From Armatimonadota bacterium (lineage in GTDB: Bacteria > Armatimonadota > Hebobacteria > CAIYQO01), in assembly GCA_020060775.1 (NCBI GenBank), contig JAGUZN010000328.1, positions 1-36,155 of the forward strand: DNA of 36,155 nt, in the 5' to 3' direction. The notes below the pieces were generated by a model. The model searched no databases. It saw only the letters and a list, made by a program, of their open reading frames with translations, and was not told the origin of the DNA. Below are positions 1 to 8,112 of this stretch, piece by piece. The translations under genes were made by a program, and so were the position numbers. Every line of letters begins with the position of its first letter. Position 1 is the stretch's first letter.

Positions 1-2
1 AC

Positions 3-881
3 CCTGCTGCAGAACCGGCCGACTTTGTGCGCCCCGGACACCTTTTCCCGCTGACGGCGCGGAGCGGCGGCGTGCTGCAGCGCGCGGGCCATACCGAGGC
101 TGCCGTCGATCTCTGCCGCCTGGCTGGCCGGCAACCGGTAGGCGTCATCTGTGAGATCACCAATGACGACGGGACGATGGCGCGCCTGCCGCAACTATGG
201 GACTTCGCGCAGCGACACAGGCTGCACATCATCAGCGTCAAGCAAATCATTGCCTTCCGCCACCGGCACGAGCGCCTGATCACGCGCGTGGTGGATACCG
301 ACCTGCCCACGCAGGCGGGCAGCTTCCGCGCCATCTGCTACGCCAACGCGCTGGATGATCGTCCCTACCTGGCGTTGACGCTTGGCACGCTCACGGCAGA
401 ACCCACGCTGGTGCGCGTGCACTCGAGCTGCCTCACCGGCGATGTCTTCCATAGTCTGCGCTGTGATTGCGGCGAACAATTGCATCGCGCCATGGCCATG
501 ATTCAGGAGGCGGGCAACGGCGTGCTCCTCTACATCGATCAGGAAGGACGCGGCATCGGCCTCTCGAATAAACTGCGCGCCTACGCCTTGCAGGATCAGG
601 GCGCCGATACCGTGGAGGCGAACGAACTCCTCGGCTTCCCCGCCGACCTGCGCGACTACGGCATCGGCGCGCAAATCCTCGCCGACCTCGGGTTGCGCCA
701 GTTGCGGCTGTTGACCAATAATCCGCGCAAAATCGTGGGGCTGGAGGGGTATGACCTGGAGGTCGTCGAAGTCGTCCCTATTCACACCCTGCCCAATCCG
801 CATAACGCCCGTTATCTGCAGACGAAACGCGAGAAGCTCGGACACCTGCTGCCCGACGAGGAGGGCGTCCTCACCTCCTGA
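3..881 (+). CDS. ribBA: Bifunctional riboflavin biosynthesis protein RibBA, 5'-truncated by window edge
   Basis: The visible part holds the end of a 3,4-dihydroxy-2-butanone 4-phosphate synthase domain followed by a complete GTP cyclohydrolase II domain, the two entry steps of cytosolic riboflavin synthesis from ribulose 5-phosphate and GTP. The first domain shows GHLFPL, the [11 protein letters not shown] segment and [10 protein letters not shown]. The second shows the zinc-binding pattern [19 protein letters not shown] (three cysteines), the GRGIGL segment, DYGIGAQIL and the LLTNNPRKI substrate-binding motif. The reading frame is open from base 3 with no credible start, so the gene begins upstream of the window. 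A GTG at 27 falls inside the conserved first domain and is not a start. A GC-rich hairpin follows about 30 nt after the stop, so this is probably the last gene of its unit. Confidence 0.95.
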   Translation, partial: PAAEPADFVRPGHLFPLTARSGGVLQRAGHTEAAVDLCRLAGRQPVGVICEITNDDGTMARLPQLWDFAQRHRLHIISVKQIIAFRHRHERLITRVVDTDLPTQAGSFRAICYANALDDRPYLALTLGTLTAEPTLVRVHSSCLTGDVFHSLRCDCGEQLHRAMAMIQEAGNGVLLYIDQEGRGIGLSNKLRAYALQDQGADTVEANELLGFPADLRDYGIGAQILADLGLRQLRLLTNNPRKIVGLEGYDLEVVEVVPIHTLPNPHNARYLQTKREKLGHLLPDEEGVLTS

Positions 882-912
882 TCCGTCCGCAGTCTCAGTT
901 GTCGATTCACCG

Positions 913-938
913 CGGGGCGCACGAGTTTGTGCGCCCCG
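913..938 (+). terminator. GC-rich hairpin after ribBA
   Basis: A perfect 10-bp inverted repeat, CGGGGCGCAC and GTGCGCCCCG, with a 6-nt loop, lies 31 nt after the ribBA stop. No T-run follows, as with most hairpins in this window, so termination is inferred from position and stability only. Confidence 0.6.
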
Positions 939-1135
939 TCGCGCAGGTGTGTCGCGTTAGTTCGCCTCACGTTCGCCAACCCCCCGTATGTTGTCCGGCC
1001 TTGTTCACGTCGGCGCCCACGTTCTCCCGTACAATAGGCTGAGCGAGCCGAACTGCCTGCGCGCGAGGTGGGAGGAGCCGAGTGGTGTGACCGGTACACG
1101 CGCGATATGCCGGAAAGAGAGGCGAACGATACTCC

Positions 1136-2866
1136 ATGCCCTCATCGACATCCGGGAGCTTCAACATTGCCGACCCGGCGTTGCCGCCGCTGGCGCAGTT
1201 CCTCGACGAACATGCCGGTGAGATTGTGCTGCGCGCTGAACGTGCATGGGAATCGACCATCCTGCTCTTCACCCAGTTGAGTCAGACGCAGCGTGAACAA
1301 CTGCGCAACCTGGGCGAGGAGACCGTGCGCGTCTGGGCCATTCGCCTGCGCCAGGATCCGTCCTACGCCCAGCGCGTGCCGGAACTCGGGCGACGGTGGG
1401 GTGAACAGGCTGCTGGCTGGCAACTGCATGTCTATTCCTTCACCAAAGCCCTGGAACTACTTATTTTCGCTACCTGGGAGTACCTGGCAGAACGCTATCC
1501 CATGGATCGCCTCTCGCCTGCGACTGTCTTTTTACTGGGGCGCTCGCGCGACCAGGTGCTCGATGATGTGCGCATCCCGCTGATGTCCACCTACCTCTCC
1601 CAGCGCGAAATCGAAATGGAGAAAACGCATTTTACGCTGGAGAGCGCGCTGTCGCTGCCCGGGCGATCGCTACTGCTTGAGCTGGGCACGCGCCTGCAGG
1701 GCAATAAGGATCGCGTCATCCCGGCGTGGATCGCCAGTACGCAACTGGCGCCGGATGTATCGCCGGGCATGGTCGAGCTGCTCAACCGGCGGGCCGCTGA
1801 CCTGCTGGAGCAACTGCTCTTCCTGCTGCAGTCACCAACGCCGGAAGCCAGCGCCATCAGTCTGTCGGAAGTGCGGAAAATCGGTCTGGAAAGCGCACAG
1901 CAAGGGGTGCCCTTCCGCGAGATGTTCCACGCGCTGCAGCAGTTGCGCCCCATCCTGTGGGACACGATCTACGAGATATATCGCCGTGAACAATACTGGC
2001 ACGCGGCGGAATTCATCGAAGTGCTGGCGCGGCTCCACCTGCTGCTCGATCTCTTCTCGGAAGGCATTGGACAGGCATACATCCTGCAAAAAGAAACGAT
2101 CATCCAGCAACAGGCGGAAGAGATTCATCGCCGTGATCTGAACCTGGCGCGCGACATGCTGGAGAGCCTGCTGCCCGACCGCGACCTCACGTTCTCGGAT
2201 GTTGAGGTGAGCGCGGCCTGGCTGCCCACACGGGAGATCGGCGGCGATTTCTTCGATGTCTTCCCGCTGGAGAACGGTGATCTGCTGTTCCTGCTGGGCG
2301 ACGTCTCTGGCAAAGGGGTGTCGGCAGCATTGCTGGTGAGCATGGTGAAGTACGTCATCAAGGCGAATGCGCCTTTCCATGCGTCGCCGGCCGCTCTATG
2401 CTCGGCGGCAAATAAGCTGTTTTACCAGGACATGGGGCCGGAACTATTTGTCACCCTATTTGCCGCGCGCTACTCGCCGGCGGATAGTACACTGGTGTAT
2501 ACCAGCGCCGGCCATGACACTTGCTTTCTCGCCCGTGCGGACCGACACGGCCATGCCGATGTGCTGCCCAGCCTGGGCCCCATCCTGGGGGTATTCGCTG
2601 AAGTCGAACTCACCGATGAACGACTCGACTTTGCGCCCGGCGATGTGCTGTTCATGTATACCGACGGCCTGGTCGATGCACGGTGCCCCGGGCAGGCGAG
2701 GAGCGGTATGGCGCGTGTGAGCCGTTCCATCCGGCAACAGATGGAGCAACCCATCGCCGTCATTGTGCAGCAGGTGCTCGACGAACTGATTGGGGGGTGC
2801 GAATTAACTGATGATGTGACGGTTCTGGCGGTGAAGCGCCGGGAAGGAGCTATCCGCCATGGATGA
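1136..2866 (+). CDS. RsbU-like PP2C/SpoIIE-family serine phosphatase with helical N-terminal sensor region
   Basis: Predicted cytosolic Mn/Mg-dependent serine/threonine phosphatase of the SpoIIE/RsbU type, whose usual substrate is a phosphorylated STAS anti-anti-sigma protein. Residues 1-330 are almost entirely helical and look like two successive RsbR/RsbU-type helical units (about 20-160 and 170-320). A short linker helix (320-345) precedes the PP2C domain. Metal-binding motifs are intact: GGDFFDV at 369-375, GDVSGKG at 388-394, TDG at 509-511 and LTDDVTV at 558-564. No transmembrane segment, PAS or GAF domain is evident. The SD-like AGAGAGG lies rather far from the ATG at 1136. The gene overlaps the next, an anti-sigma kinase, by 8 nt, so the two are probably translationally coupled. 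The family is clear; the signal and target are unknown. Confidence 0.85.
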   Translation: MPSSTSGSFNIADPALPPLAQFLDEHAGEIVLRAERAWESTILLFTQLSQTQREQLRNLGEETVRVWAIRLRQDPSYAQRVPELGRRWGEQAAGWQLHVYSFTKALELLIFATWEYLAERYPMDRLSPATVFLLGRSRDQVLDDVRIPLMSTYLSQREIEMEKTHFTLESALSLPGRSLLLELGTRLQGNKDRVIPAWIASTQLAPDVSPGMVELLNRRAADLLEQLLFLLQSPTPEASAISLSEVRKIGLESAQQGVPFREMFHALQQLRPILWDTIYEIYRREQYWHAAEFIEVLARLHLLLDLFSEGIGQAYILQKETIIQQQAEEIHRRDLNLARDMLESLLPDRDLTFSDVEVSAAWLPTREIGGDFFDVFPLENGDLLFLLGDVSGKGVSAALLVSMVKYVIKANAPFHASPAALCSAANKLFYQDMGPELFVTLFAARYSPADSTLVYTSAGHDTCFLARADRHGHADVLPSLGPILGVFAEVELTDERLDFAPGDVLFMYTDGLVDARCPGQARSGMARVSRSIRQQMEQPIAVIVQQVLDELIGGCELTDDVTVLAVKRREGAIRHG

Positions 2867-3311
2867 CATCCAGCCGAATGGCAACACCATTCGCCTGGCA
2901 TTCTCCTACCCTGCCGTGCCGGATGCCATCGGTGACTTGCGCCGTCTCATTCTCAATGAAGCCGGCACGGCCGCCTTTACCGATGAGCAACTCGATGATC
3001 TCGCGCTGGCGGTATCGGAAGCCATCACGAATATCGTGCAATATGCGCCTGGACATCATATCCGCGGGGTGTGCGAGGTCGATGACCGCAAATTGGTACT
3101 GCGCCTGGAGGTCGAGCCCACCATCGGACAATACCTGGAACGGGCGGAATTTCCCACCGGGCTCTCGCATAGCGGACGTGGCATTCCGCTGCTCCGCCTG
3201 CTAATCCCGACCGTCGAAGTCTACCACCGGGCGGACGGCGTGACGGAGTTGCACCTGGTGAAACCCGTGCAGGAAACGGAGGAGTGCAATGAAAAAGCTA
3301 CTGGTCATTGA
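2859..3311 (+). CDS. RsbW-like anti-sigma regulatory factor (HATPase_c_2 serine kinase)
   Basis: A 150-residue GHKL-fold protein of the RsbW/SpoIIAB type, which bind a sigma factor or other target and phosphorylate a STAS antagonist. The N-box is well kept (LALAVSEAITNIVQYA, residues about 48-63, with E and N in place) and the lid/G2 region SGRGIPLLRLL is present. The G1 box is odd: where relatives carry an Asp-x-Gly-type sequence, this protein reads LEVEPTIGQ, so nucleotide binding or kinase activity may be altered. The start at 2859 lies inside the end of the phosphatase gene, and the 3' end overlaps the receiver-domain gene by 23 nt, making a compact three-gene unit. No STAS protein or sigma factor gene lies nearby. 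Confidence 0.8.
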   Translation: MDDIQPNGNTIRLAFSYPAVPDAIGDLRRLILNEAGTAAFTDEQLDDLALAVSEAITNIVQYAPGHHIRGVCEVDDRKLVLRLEVEPTIGQYLERAEFPTGLSHSGRGIPLLRLLIPTVEVYHRADGVTELHLVKPVQETEECNEKATGH

Positions 3312-3681
3312 AGATAACCCTGAACTTGCAAAGCTATTGGAAATCATCTTGCGCCGCGCCGGCTACGACATCGCCGTCGCTGACAACGGCGTCGACGGCC
3401 TGGAACGGGTGAAACAAACGAATCCCGACCTTGTGTTGCTCGACATCATGCTCCCGCGTATGGATGGCTACCAGGTCTGCGATCGCATCCGGCATGAACT
3501 GCATTCCGACGTGCCGGTGATTATGCTCACGTCACTCGACTCGCCAGCGGATATGGAGCGGAGTCGCAAAGTCGGCGCCACCGATCACCTGGCCAAGCCG
3601 TTCGATAAAGAATACCTGTTGGAGATCATTGAACACTACACCGAACCTTCCGGTGGAGAACTCCGCGCCAAAGCGAGTTGA
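3289..3681 (+). CDS. Stand-alone response regulator receiver protein
   Basis: A 130-residue single CheY-like receiver domain with no output domain. Key residues are all present: acidic pair E8-D9, phospho-acceptor D52 in LVLLDIMLP, switch T81 and K103 in LAKPF. It starts 23 nt inside the preceding anti-sigma-factor gene behind the SD-like GGAGG and is probably co-translated with it. Such lone receivers act by protein-protein contact. Given its neighbours, it may couple a histidine kinase outside the window to the phosphatase/anti-sigma pair, which is an inference from operon structure only. The tail after residue about 118 (EPSGGELRAKAS) is probably disordered. Confidence 0.9.
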   Translation: MKKLLVIEDNPELAKLLEIILRRAGYDIAVADNGVDGLERVKQTNPDLVLLDIMLPRMDGYQVCDRIRHELHSDVPVIMLTSLDSPADMERSRKVGATDHLAKPFDKEYLLEIIEHYTEPSGGELRAKAS

Positions 3682-3711
3682 TGACCGCACCATCACCCGT
3701 GTCTGTCAGGC

Positions 3712-3740
3712 TGGACAGCGCACTTAACGCGCGATAAACT
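3712..3740 (+). promoter_or_regulatory. Sigma70-type promoter upstream of trpD
   Basis: TGGACA (3712-3717) and TAAACT (3735-3740) are separated by 17 nt, giving a near-consensus housekeeping promoter 55 nt upstream of the chosen trpD start. Confidence 0.6.
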
Positions 3741-3794
3741 GTAGGCAGCGGCACGCAACATCCCATGGCTTGCCGCAACCGGGGAGCATCACCG

Positions 3795-4832
3795 ATGACC
3801 ATCCAGGCTGCATTGCGCGCACTGCTGCAACGGGAATCTTTAACCGCCGATGATATGGCTGCCGTGATGACGATCATCATGGAGGGCGAGGCGACGCCGG
3901 CGCAAATCGGCAGCCTGCTGACCGCACTGCGCATGAAAGGGGAAACCGCGGAAGAGATCGCGGGATGCGCCCGCGTCATGCGCGAGAAAGCCATTCGCAT
4001 CACACCGCGCATCACCCCGCTGGTGGATACCTGCGGCACGGGCGGCGACCAGGTGAAAACCTTCAACATCTCCACCGCCGCAGCTTTCGTCGCTGCCGGT
4101 GCGGGCGTGGCCGTGGCCAAACACGGCAACCGCTCGGTAACCAGCAAGTCGGGCTCGGCGGATGTGCTGGAAGAGCTAGGCGTCAATCTGGCCGTCTCCC
4201 CCGGCGTGGTGGAAGCCTGCGTCGAGCGCATCGGCATCGGCTTCCTCTTTGCGCCGAACTTCCACCCGGCTATGAAATACGCCGCACCCGTGCGCCGGGA
4301 AATCGGGTTCCGCACCATCTTCAATGTTCTCGGCCCGCTCACTAATCCGGCCGGCGCTCCCTGCCAGGTGGTGGGCGTCTACGATCCCGCATTGACCGAA
4401 CGCCTCGCCGAGGTGCTGCGTCTGCTCGGCTCCACCCGCGCATGTGTCGTGCACGGGATGATCGGCCTCGATGAGTGGTCCACCGCCGGCGAAACCCGGG
4501 TCAGCGAACTGCGCGACGGCACAGTCACCACCCGCGAATACACCCCCGCCGACCTCGGCTTGCCGGCAGCCACTCCCGCAGACCTGGCCGGCGGCGATCC
4601 CGCAGAGAATGCCGCCCTCATTCACCGCCTGTTGCATGGCGAGGGTGGCCCCAAACGTGATACCGTGCTGGTAAATGCCGCGGCAGCCTTGGTGGTGGCG
4701 GGCACTGCCGTTGACATGCGTGAGGGCCTGCAGCAGGCCGCGGTATCCATCGACTCCGGCGCCGCCCTGGCTAAACTGCAGGCGCTGCGCGAGATGACCC
4801 GCAGCCCGGAAGAGACACCAGCAGCCCCGTAA
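3795..4832 (+). CDS. trpD: Anthranilate phosphoribosyltransferase
   Basis: Transfers phosphoribose from PRPP to anthranilate, the second committed step of tryptophan synthesis, in the cytosol. The 345-residue protein has the usual family length. Diagnostic motifs are the glycine-rich PRPP loop DTCGTGGD (78-85), STAAAFVAAGAGV, the KHGNRSVTSKSGSAD segment (109-123) and GLDEWS in the C-terminal domain. I chose the ATG at 3795 over an in-frame ATG at 3765 because GGGGAG lies 8 nt upstream of it and the protein then begins with the expected N-terminal helix. The gene is alone: no trpE, trpG or trpC neighbour is visible, and it has its own promoter-like sequence, so the trp genes appear scattered in this genome. 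Confidence 0.97.
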   Translation: MTIQAALRALLQRESLTADDMAAVMTIIMEGEATPAQIGSLLTALRMKGETAEEIAGCARVMREKAIRITPRITPLVDTCGTGGDQVKTFNISTAAAFVAAGAGVAVAKHGNRSVTSKSGSADVLEELGVNLAVSPGVVEACVERIGIGFLFAPNFHPAMKYAAPVRREIGFRTIFNVLGPLTNPAGAPCQVVGVYDPALTERLAEVLRLLGSTRACVVHGMIGLDEWSTAGETRVSELRDGTVTTREYTPADLGLPAATPADLAGGDPAENAALIHRLLHGEGGPKRDTVLVNAAAALVVAGTAVDMREGLQQAAVSIDSGAALAKLQALREMTRSPEETPAAP

Positions 4833-4896
4833 AGCGGCAGGCCGGCCATGCACGGGGCAACCATGGAACGAGGTCTGCTACCGTCGCACTCCTCGC

Positions 4897-4925
4897 TTGA
4901 CCCTATACCTGGACATGGGTAGAAT
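4897..4925 (+). promoter_or_regulatory. Sigma70-type promoter upstream of the TPR gene
   Basis: TTGACC (4897-4902) and TAGAAT (4920-4925) with a 17-nt spacer are close to consensus. Transcription would start near 4932, leaving a leader of about 70 nt before the start codon at 5003. Confidence 0.7.
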
Positions 4926-5002
4926 AGCAAGAAAGATCATCGTGAATCCCGTGTTCATGTTCGTGACGGCTCGGCTGGCATTATAGCGGTACTTCGAATT
5001 CT

Positions 5003-6058
5003 ATGACTACTCGCCCTCCCTTGCAATTTGTGAAGGGGCATCCGGTCACGGCCGTGCGCCGTCGCCATGCCCATAACTATTTCCTCATGGGTCGACACCA
5101 TGTCGAGCAGGGGGTGTGGGATCGTGCGCGCGATCTATTGACACGCGCGCTGCAATACGACCCGCATCACGCACCAAGCCTGCGCCTGCTGGCCAATGTC
5201 GAATACTCCCAGGGCAACCTCGCCCAGGCCAAAGCCTTGCTGGCCCAGGCGATGACCCTGGCCGCACCCGATCCGGAGACGCTCTTCATGCAGGGTAACC
5301 TGGCATTGAGCGAACAGGATTTGCCCGCCGCGCTTGACGCCTACCGTCGCGCGGAAGCGCTCGGGGGGCGCACCCCAGAATTATGGTACAATACCGGTCT
5401 GGCCTACCTGTTTCAGGGCGCAGGCGAAGAGGCTGCCCGCACCTTCCGAGAGCTCGTGGCAGAACACCCCCGGCATCATCAAGGATGGGATGCGCTGGGC
5501 TGCGCCTTGCGCATCATGAAGCAGTATCAGGATGCCGTGCAAGCCTTTTTGAGCGCGCTGGAAATTGAGCCCGCCTACAACGAGACGCGCGATCATCTGG
5601 CGCAAATGATGCTGGAGATCGGCAATGTGCGTCAGGCACAGCATATACTGGAGTCGGCGCTACATATTGAACCTCATCGTGCCAGTTCCCGCCACCTCCT
5701 TGGCGTGGCCTATGCCGCCACACAGGAATTCGACCGCGCGGCCGTCTGCTGGGAAACAGTAGCGCTCGACGGCAAGGCCTCCCCGGAAACCTACCACCTC
5801 CTGGCGGATGCGCGCCTGCACTTGCGCGATACGGCCGGGGCCACGCGCGCGCTGGAGGCCTTGCTCCAGCAATACCCGCACGACCTGTCCGGCCATCTCA
5901 AGCTGGCATTGCTGTTGATGGAGCGCGGCGAAGCCGAACGCGGGTGGCAGCATCTCGAACAGGCGAAAGCCATTGATCCACAACACCCCGCCGTACATAC
6001 CGCCTTCACCGCTGCGCAGTCCATCGCCGCCGAACGTCCCTCACCCCAGCATGGGTAG
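5003..6058 (+). CDS. Tetratricopeptide-repeat protein
   Basis: A 351-residue protein made almost wholly of TPR units, about nine 34-residue helix-turn-helix repeats from residue 25 to 340. Examples are the segments ending RALQYDPHH, QAMTLAAPD, LVAEHPRHH, ALEIEPAYN, ALHIEPHRA and AKAIDPQHP, with the typical G/A and terminal P positions. There is no signal peptide or membrane segment, so it is probably a cytosolic scaffold, but its partners are unknown. The start at 5003 lacks a Shine-Dalgarno sequence (upstream bases are ACTTCGAATTCT), so initiation may be SD-independent. The short basic N-terminus (residues 1-25) carries no recognised motif. The next gene, lexA, has its own promoter. Confidence 0.85.
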   Translation: MTTRPPLQFVKGHPVTAVRRRHAHNYFLMGRHHVEQGVWDRARDLLTRALQYDPHHAPSLRLLANVEYSQGNLAQAKALLAQAMTLAAPDPETLFMQGNLALSEQDLPAALDAYRRAEALGGRTPELWYNTGLAYLFQGAGEEAARTFRELVAEHPRHHQGWDALGCALRIMKQYQDAVQAFLSALEIEPAYNETRDHLAQMMLEIGNVRQAQHILESALHIEPHRASSRHLLGVAYAATQEFDRAAVCWETVALDGKASPETYHLLADARLHLRDTAGATRALEALLQQYPHDLSGHLKLALLLMERGEAERGWQHLEQAKAIDPQHPAVHTAFTAAQSIAAERPSPQHG

Positions 6059-6111
6059 ACGAACCGTGAGCGTGCTCGTGATTGCAGTGTTGGCCGTTGT
6101 TACAAAAATAT

Positions 6112-6127
6112 CGAAACGGTTGTTTGC
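6112..6127 (+). promoter_or_regulatory. Candidate LexA operator (SOS box)
   Basis: GAAAC-GGTT-GTTTG (6113-6126) is an imperfect inverted repeat with a 4-nt centre, the geometry of Gram-positive-type LexA boxes (CGAAC-N4-GTTCG), and it overlaps the -35 element of the lexA promoter. LexA genes are normally autoregulated. The match to any one consensus is incomplete. Confidence 0.35.
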
Positions 6128-6152
6128 AAAGTTTTCAAGAGTGTGTTACCAT
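6124..6152 (+). promoter_or_regulatory. Candidate lexA promoter
   Basis: TTGCAA (6124-6129) and TACCAT (6147-6152), 17-nt spacer, lie in the AT-rich part of the gap before lexA. A TACAAT (6152-6157) also occurs but would give a 22-nt spacer. The leader before lexA would be about 155 nt. Confidence 0.5.
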
Positions 6153-6316
6153 ACAATATCTGCCAAGGCGGATACTCCAGGACGGCTTGTTCTCCAAGGC
6201 CGGTGACTTGATAACATGGCAAACCGATGTCCCCTGTTCCGGACGCACGTAGAGGTCAGAGCCGGTCGGGGCGGAGGCCCGGGGCCATGTACGAACATTT
6301 CTCTGAGGAGGCTATG

Positions 6317-6937
6317 ATGGAAGAACTCACCAGACGCCAGCAGGAAGTGCTTGCGGGTATTCGGCTGATTTTCCAGGAGACAGGCTACCCCCCGACGGTC
6401 CGCGAACTCGGCGAGCGGTTGGGACTGCGCTCCAGTTGCACGGTGCAGCGGCACCTGGAGGCGCTCGAGCGCAAGGGGTTCATTCGCCGCAACCCCACCA
6501 AGGCGCGCACCATCGAAATCATGCGCGGGCCCAAGCCGGTCTCCAGATCGGCGGCTGACGGCGGTATGCTGTCCATCCCGGTGGTCGGCACGGTCACGGC
6601 CGGGCACCCCATTCTGGCGGTGGAGAATATCGAAGACTCACTGGCGCTGCCGCGCACGCTGCTGCCGGACGACGACTGCTTCGCCCTGCGCGTCCGCGGC
6701 GACAGCATGATCAATGCCGGCCTGTATGACGGCGATTTCGCCATCGTTAAAAAGCAGGATGAGGCCAAAAATGGCGACATCGTGGTCGCCCTGCTTGATG
6801 ATGAAGCCACCATTAAACGCTTCTTCCGCGAGAGTGGCCACGTCCGCCTGCAGCCGGAAAATGCGGCCTATGCGCCGATCGTCGCCGACAAAGTGGCCAT
6901 CCTCGGCAAGGTCGTCATGAGCATCCACCAGTTCTAA
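6317..6937 (+). CDS. lexA: LexA repressor, SOS regulator (self-cleaving serine peptidase S24)
   Basis: The 206-residue length is typical. An N-terminal winged helix-turn-helix (residues 1-65, with TVRELGERLGLRSSCTVQRHLEAL as recognition region) is joined to the S24 latent-protease domain. The self-cleavage site Ala95-Gly96 (TVTAGHP), nucleophile Ser130 (RGDSM) and general base Lys167 (ATIKRF) are all present, so it should be cleaved on RecA-ssDNA activation. Two adjacent in-frame ATGs exist; 6317 sits 5 nt after GAGGAGG while 6314 would be only 2 nt from it, so I chose 6317. A longer frame opens upstream at 6227 but adds non-conserved sequence. The gene appears monocistronic, with a strong hairpin 27 nt after the stop. 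Confidence 0.95.
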   Translation: MEELTRRQQEVLAGIRLIFQETGYPPTVRELGERLGLRSSCTVQRHLEALERKGFIRRNPTKARTIEIMRGPKPVSRSAADGGMLSIPVVGTVTAGHPILAVENIEDSLALPRTLLPDDDCFALRVRGDSMINAGLYDGDFAIVKKQDEAKNGDIVVALLDDEATIKRFFRESGHVRLQPENAAYAPIVADKVAILGKVVMSIHQF

Positions 6938-6963
6938 CCCGGCTCTGCCGGGAGGCCCATGCT

Positions 6964-6991
6964 TTCCCCGCGTTCATACGGACGCGGGGAA
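6964..6991 (+). terminator. Hairpin after lexA
   Basis: A perfect 10-bp inverted repeat, TTCCCCGCGT and ACGCGGGGAA, with an 8-nt loop, lies 27 nt after the lexA stop. No T-run follows. Confidence 0.6.
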
Positions 6992-7023
6992 TCGCTGTGT
7001 CGGCGGCTGTTCCTGCCAGAGGA

Positions 7024-7051
7024 TTGACAACCGGCACAGGTGCGGTATCCT
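7024..7051 (+). promoter_or_regulatory. Sigma70-type promoter of the glycosyltransferase-ligA operon
   Basis: A consensus TTGACA (7024-7029) and TATCCT (7046-7051) are separated by 16 nt, about 78 nt upstream of the glycosyltransferase start and just after the lexA hairpin. It probably drives the six genes to 13030. Confidence 0.65.
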
Positions 7052-7128
7052 GTTGGTACCGCCTGCCACCGGGCTGGTGTCATGCACGGACAGCGTTCCC
7101 GTGCGACCATCAGGGAGGAGTCGGCAGA

Positions 7129-8112
7129 ATGTCAGCCACCGTTTCGGTCATCATGCCCTGCTACAACGAGGAAGGCACGCTCCGCGATCTGCATGCGCGC
7201 GTACGCGAAATACTGGACGCCTGTACTGAATACAGCGAGATCCTCTTTGTCGATGATGGCAGTGCTGATAACTCGACTGCCGTCTTGCGCGCACTGGCCA
7301 CCGAAGATCCGCACTGTCGCGTCATCATGTTCAGACGCAACTGCGGTAAGGCTGCCGCGCTGCAGGCCGGCTTCCAGGCGGCGCGCGGCGAGATCCTCAT
7401 CACCATGGATGCCGACCTGCAGGATGATCCTGCCGAAATCCCCCGCTTCATCGCCGCGCTGCAGGATGCCGACCTCGTCGTGGGATGGAAGCGGCAACGG
7501 CACGATCCGCTGGAAAAACGCCTCGCATCGCGCATCTTCAATGCGACGGTCGGTGAAGTCACCGGCGTGCGCTTGCACGATATGAACTGCGGCTTCAAAG
7601 CGATGCGCCGCCAGGTCGCCGATGAAATCATGCTCTACGGTGACCTGCATCGCTACCTGCCGGTGCTCGCCGCCGCGCGGGGATTCCGCGTGGCCGAGTT
7701 GCCCGTCACCCATCATCCCCGGCGCAGCGGAACATCCAAGTACGGCTGGGAACGCCACCTGCACGGCTTCCTCGATCTGTTTACCACGCTGTACCTGACG
7801 CGCTATCATGACCGTCCCTTCCATCTGTTTGGACGTATCAGCGCCGCCGGGGCGGGACTGTCACTCATCATCGGTGCGGCACTTTGCGTGCCACTGTCCA
7901 CCGGGCATCCGCCCGCATGGCAGTTTGCCCTGTGGCTGTTGGTGGCGGCCATCTTCACCGCCTCGCTGGTGCTCTGGGGCATCGGCCTCCTGGCTGAAGT
8001 TGTCATTGCCGGCAACGCTTCCGCGCGACCGGCGCCGCCCATTGCCGAGCGTCTGAACATGCAGGAGGACGACGTCGCGCTATCCGCTGCCGGGAGCGAC
8101 CATGGCGGGTGA
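7129..8112 (+). CDS. Family 2 glycosyltransferase, dolichyl-phosphate-mannose-synthase/GtrB type
   Basis: A 327-residue membrane-anchored GT2 enzyme, likely to transfer a sugar from a nucleotide donor to a polyprenyl phosphate on the cytosolic face. The GT-A domain spans residues 1-225: SVIMPCYNEE start, DDGS (42-45), DADLQDDP (94-101, metal-binding Asp residues), NCGFKAMRR and the RRSGTSKYG segment near 199-206. Two C-terminal transmembrane helices (about 236-255 and 264-290) match the GtrB/polyprenol-phosphate subfamily. The ATG at 7129 was chosen because GGGAGGAG lies 9 nt upstream and the family N-terminus starts there. The next gene, a UPF0104 protein, overlaps by 11 nt, suggesting the pair acts together on a lipid-linked substrate. 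Donor sugar and acceptor are unknown. Confidence 0.88.
   Translation: MSATVSVIMPCYNEEGTLRDLHARVREILDACTEYSEILFVDDGSADNSTAVLRALATEDPHCRVIMFRRNCGKAAALQAGFQAARGEILITMDADLQDDPAEIPRFIAALQDADLVVGWKRQRHDPLEKRLASRIFNATVGEVTGVRLHDMNCGFKAMRRQVADEIMLYGDLHRYLPVLAAARGFRVAELPVTHHPRRSGTSKYGWERHLHGFLDLFTTLYLTRYHDRPFHLFGRISAAGAGLSLIIGAALCVPLSTGHPPAWQFALWLLVAAIFTASLVLWGIGLLAEVVIAGNASARPAPPIAERLNMQEDDVALSAAGSDHGG

Noticed and set aside
1001..1035. TTGTTC and TACAAT as a promoter for the phosphatase operon
   Set aside because: The spacer is 23 nt, too long; the -10-like box may be real, but no good -35 fits.
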